Below are positions 15,654 through 15,778 of a DNA stretch of 15,778 nt, piece by piece. The number at the start of each line of letters is the position of its first letter. Position 1 is the first letter of the stretch. A program made the translations under genes and the position numbers. The stretch lies in contig QNZW01000112.1 of the NCBI GenBank assembly GCA_003978375.1, forward strand, positions 1 through 15,778, written 5' to 3'. This DNA comes from Sulfurovum sp. Its GTDB lineage: Bacteria > Campylobacterota > Campylobacteria > Campylobacterales > Sulfurovaceae. The notes beneath the pieces are model-generated. The model did not search any database. It was not told where the DNA came from and saw nothing but the letters and a program-made list of their open reading frames with translations.

Positions 15654-15675
15654 TATCAAGATATCTTGATATAAT
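15654..15675 (+). promoter_or_regulatory. 18-base perfect palindrome overlapping a -10 box
   Basis: TATCAAGATATCTTGATA (15654-15671) is perfectly self-complementary and runs into TATAAT (15670-15675). Transcription would start near 15682 and serve the gene at 15710. With no loop and no following T-run it is unlikely to be a terminator; an operator for a dimeric repressor is the better reading. Its core CAAGATATCTTG resembles the CAAAGTACTTTG operator at 12146-12157 at 8 of 12 positions. Confidence 0.5.
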
Positions 15676-15709
15676 ATGAAATTAATTATTTGATAAACAA
15701 AGGAAATCA

Positions 15710-15778
15710 ATGTATGAAAAACTAGAAACATTTATGGGAAGAGTTGGAGGGTTTATTTATGATAATCCTCTTAAAGTG
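15710..15778 (+). CDS. Start of a protein-coding gene cut by the right edge
   Basis: An open frame begins at ATG 15710 with AGGA five bases upstream (15701-15704) and runs 23 codons to the window end: MYEKLETFMGRV, then GGFIYDNPLKV. A short amphipathic N-terminus followed by NPLKV at the presumed edge of a membrane helix resembles the start of RND/MMPL-type exporters, including the pattern seen in the exporter upstream, but 23 residues are too few to decide. It has its own promoter with a palindrome. Confidence 0.6.
   Translation, partial: MYEKLETFMGRVGGFIYDNPLKV

Noticed and set aside
15654..15671. The 18-base palindrome read as a terminator of the exporter operon.
   Set aside because: It has no loop, a weak AT-rich stem and no T-run after it, and it merges with a TATAAT box, so an operator is more likely.

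Overview
The window looks like a chromosomal segment of a Campylobacterota (epsilonproteobacterial) genome, probably from the Sulfurovum/Sulfurimonas side. The DNA is AT-rich, genes are packed with one-base stop/start overlaps, and promoters tend to have a clear -10 but a weak -35. From memory, not checked here, the block clpB (divergent) / ctp-purC-purS-purQ-periplasmic protein and the block YkgJ-like/TPR protein/trpC both match neighbourhoods in Campylobacter jejuni. No RNA gene, CRISPR array, insertion sequence or convincing Rho-independent terminator was seen.

Layout. 1-3962 (minus strand) is a tight five-gene operon: an S41 carboxy-terminal processing protease with a signal peptide, then purC, purS and purQ of de novo purine synthesis, then a membrane-anchored periplasmic protein that runs off the left edge. 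A 200-base divergent control region follows. On the plus side it has a consensus sigma70 promoter overlapped by an HspR (HAIR-like) operator for clpB (4182-6764). On the minus side it has a promoter for the protease/purine operon. From 6789 to 8516 (minus) come a dipeptide epimerase and an HdeD-family membrane protein.

8794-11254 (plus) carries a YkgJ-type cysteine-cluster protein, an overlapping periplasmic TPR protein, and trpC with its own promoter. yqeY (minus) and an 88-residue unknown (plus) diverge from a symmetric pair of -10 boxes. 12168-15390 (plus) is a probable self-regulated module: a six-helix membrane protein, a winged-helix regulator and an RND/MMPL-type exporter, preceded by a strong palindromic operator. 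A flavodoxin-fold oxidoreductase truncated to 86 residues is coupled to the exporter. An 18-bp palindrome over a -10 box then leads into a gene cut by the right edge.

Most of the content is housekeeping. The most distinctive signals are nine bacterial-type N-glycosylation sequons in the protease, the HspR-type clpB promoter, the palindrome-controlled regulator/exporter module with a related palindrome at its far end, two candidate leaderless genes, and an abrupt synonymous-codon switch at the 3' end of trpC. No clearly new multi-gene system can be proven from the sequence alone.
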